Source of the DNA: Aphodosoma sp045600865
GTDB taxonomy: Bacteria > Bacteroidota > Bacteroidia > Bacteroidales > Paludibacteraceae
NCBI GenBank assembly: GCA_045600865.1
Contig: JAZRYS010000078.1
Coordinates: 1-5,597 of the forward strand
Direction: 5' to 3'
Length of the DNA: 5,597 nucleotides
Shown: piece after piece, positions 4,382 to 5,597 of the stretch
Layout: every line of letters begins with the position of its first letter
Position numbering within the stretch: the first letter of the stretch is position 1
Notes under the pieces: generated by a model
Database searches by the model: none
What the model saw: only the letters and a program-made list of their open reading frames with translations
What the model was told of the DNA's origin: nothing
Made by a program: the position numbers and the translations under genes

Positions 4382-5293
4382 ATGGATGAAAATATAAAAA
4401 AACTCGCAGAAAGTATTCTTTCTGACATAACATCGGATGCATCTATTGCTAATATACTATTAAAGGCAAAAGTATTTGCGGCAAAGTATCATGATAGTGA
4501 TCTCCTGAAATGGGTTGAAAATGAATTACGTGGATATGAAAACAATCCACCAGAATACCGTATTATTGATGCAGGAGTGAAAGTTGATATACATAAGGGG
4601 TTTCAAGAGGTTTTGGGTTACACGTATCCTATTGATATGGTAAAAGAGGAAAAGATACGGAAGAGATTATCTCATATCGCAGTTTTTAACCCCATCACAG
4701 AAATCGAAGAAATGGGCAAGAAGGATAATTCGGGTACCATTCATGTAGAAGTGCCGACAGCAATATGGTATTATCACATGGGGCATTGTATTAATGGCGA
4801 TATCCAAAGAGCATATCAGTTTGGCAGTTTGTCTGCAATAAGAAACATCCTTATCTCTGTAAAATCATTGCTTATTGACTATTTTTTGAAGATATCAGAC
4901 AATGAAGATATTCAATTTGGTTCTTTAATAAAGAAAGATAATATCACAAATGTTACGAATATCACTGCAGGAATAGTAAATTCTGGAGATGGTGTCGTTA
5001 ATGCTGGTGATGTAACTACGGTTATTGGCAATAATAATACCATCAATTCTCAAACTGCTAATGAACTTCAAGGGATAATTCAAAAGATAGATGAAATAAT
5101 GAAACTGCAGAATAACGAGGAATATAAAGAATTATCTGCTGATGTTGCTGTGGAATTGAAAAAGGAAGCACCTTCAAAGAAGTTCTTGAAAAGATGCTTT
5201 CAGGCTATTGGCGGTTTGACTAATGGAATAGCAAGCGGAGTGATTGCCAACCAGGTGACTCCTTATATAGCAAGCGCTCTTACCCTTCTTTAA
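4382..5293 (+). CDS. AbiTii-domain protein with beta-repeat and glycine-zipper C-terminus; candidate anti-phage effector
   Basis: 303 residues in three parts. Residues about 4-180 match the AbiTii domain named after the lactococcal AbiT abortive-infection system: a helical start with ILLKAKVFAAKYHDSDLLKW, then VENELRGYENNPPEYR (45-60), the family's hallmark ending in a Tyr-Arg, and a later helical part. Residues 187-223 form an Asn/Gly/Val-rich beta-prone repeat (GIVNSGD GVVNAGD, then VIGNNNTIN). A charged helix (225-262) leads to a hydrophobic C-terminus at 268-303, with glycines 278, 282 and 286 spaced as GxxxGxxxG. I infer a membrane-acting effector, because this order of sensor-like domain, beta motif and hydrophobic tail recalls pore-forming or amyloid-signalling proteins. 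The family link is by eye. The gene is alone on its strand, clearly AT-richer than its neighbours and next to a mobilisation module, consistent with acquired cargo. The start at 4382 has an A-rich leader. Confidence 0.85.
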   Translation: MDENIKKLAESILSDITSDASIANILLKAKVFAAKYHDSDLLKWVENELRGYENNPPEYRIIDAGVKVDIHKGFQEVLGYTYPIDMVKEEKIRKRLSHIAVFNPITEIEEMGKKDNSGTIHVEVPTAIWYYHMGHCINGDIQRAYQFGSLSAIRNILISVKSLLIDYFLKISDNEDIQFGSLIKKDNITNVTNITAGIVNSGDGVVNAGDVTTVIGNNNTINSQTANELQGIIQKIDEIMKLQNNEEYKELSADVAVELKKEAPSKKFLKRCFQAIGGLTNGIASGVIANQVTPYIASALTLL

Positions 5294-5351
5294 GTACAAA
5301 TTTGATGTAACCTCAAAATAGGTGGTCAGAATTGTAAGACAAATATGCTAT

Positions 5352-5407
5352 AGACATAAAAAGCCACACCTGTATTTTATTTCGATGTGACTTATATGTG
5401 TTTGTCT
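5352..5407 (-). terminator. Terminator-like hairpin between convergent genes
   Basis: AAGCCACA (5361-5368) and TGTGACTT (5386-5393) form an 8-bp stem over a 17-nt loop, with outer arms (AGACATA at 5352-5358, TATGTGTTTGTCT at 5395-5407) extending it imperfectly. On the minus strand the mispair becomes a G-U pair. The stem runs straight into a T-run (CTTTTTATG), so it should end transcription of the gene leaving the window on the right. It may also stop plus-strand transcripts from the AbiTii gene, less efficiently because no clean T-run follows there. Confidence 0.6.
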
Positions 5408-5443
5408 GTAACTTTGAACCTAATGAACTTTGCGTTCCTTCTT

Positions 5444-5597
5444 TTACTTGATTCCAAGCTGTGAAGGGATATGGAACATCAATCCGTCTTCTCCGGGATT
5501 GTCGCAATGAATCTGATCGCTGTTGGAAGTGACTGTAAGGTTCTTAAGTGTATTGTGAGACAATGGTTCTCCGTTGGCAGTTACGCAAAGGCTTGGG
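5444..5597 (-). CDS. C-terminal end of an unrecognised protein (5' end outside window)
   Basis: A minus-strand frame runs without a stop from the window edge (first full codon at 5596) to TAA at 5444-5446, giving 50 residues. It includes TANGEPLSHNTLKNLTVTSN and ends GLMFHIPSQLGIK. It is preferred over the other minus-strand frame in this stretch, because that frame continues through the terminator-like hairpin and yields an Arg-rich improbable protein. Codon choice here (AAG, AAC, GGA, ATC) also resembles the neighbouring minus-strand genes. The alternating hydrophobic and polar residues suggest a beta-rich C-terminus. Nothing in it identifies a family. It converges on the AbiTii gene, with a hairpin between. 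Confidence 0.6.
   Translation of the reverse strand, partial: PSLCVTANGEPLSHNTLKNLTVTSNSDQIHCDNPGEDGLMFHIPSQLGIK

Noticed and set aside
5313..5507. 64-codon minus-strand ORF at the right end
   Set aside because: It runs through the terminator-like hairpin and gives an Arg/Tyr-rich translation. The other frame, open to the window edge and ending at 5444, is more plausible.
1..5597. CRISPR array, tRNA or rRNA genes, insertion-sequence ends
   Set aside because: No regularly spaced direct repeats, cloverleaf or rRNA-like sequence, transposase or terminal inverted repeats were seen on either strand.

Overview
The window looks like part of a Bacteroidota genome (Bacteroides/Prevotella type). A MobV relaxase lies downstream of two small DNA-binding proteins. 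Start codons are preceded by A/T-rich sequence rather than a clear Shine-Dalgarno motif. One upstream region fits the Bacteroides promoter pattern (TTTG, about 20 bp, then a TAnnTTTG-like box). No core housekeeping gene is present, so this is accessory DNA: a mobilisable element (integrative mobilisable element or plasmid, not decidable here) with a probable defence cargo gene.

Layout. Positions 1-573 (+) hold the 3' end of a TPR-like helical protein. A terminator-like hairpin (621-663) follows, serving the convergent minus-strand operon. That operon reads right to left: an excisionase-type HTH_17 protein (3546-3950), a winged-helix protein with a long acidic disordered tail (2677-3537, only 8 bp away), a gene-free but densely structured stretch of about 515 bp (2162-2676), and the MobV relaxase (692-2161). 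A divergent intergenic region of about 430 bp (3951-4381) separates this operon from a visibly AT-richer gene (4382-5293, +) for an AbiTii-domain protein. After it come a terminator-like hairpin and the 3' end of another minus-strand gene leaving the window (5444-5597), which I do not recognise.

How the parts may work together. The small HTH protein and the winged-helix protein are likely accessory or regulatory proteins of the mobile element. The relaxase would nick and lead transfer of the element, with oriT probably in the structured stretch directly upstream of mob. The AbiTii protein is a plausible anti-phage or abortive-infection cargo. It has an N-terminal AbiTii domain, a short Asn/Gly/Val-rich beta-repeat resembling amyloid-type signalling motifs, and a glycine-zipper hydrophobic C-terminus suggesting a membrane effector.

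The two parts most worth a second look are (1) the 2162-2676 stretch, with at least eight inverted repeats, two of which compete for the same arm, plus an in-frame open continuation behind the winged-helix stop codon; and (2) the three-part architecture of the AbiTii protein.
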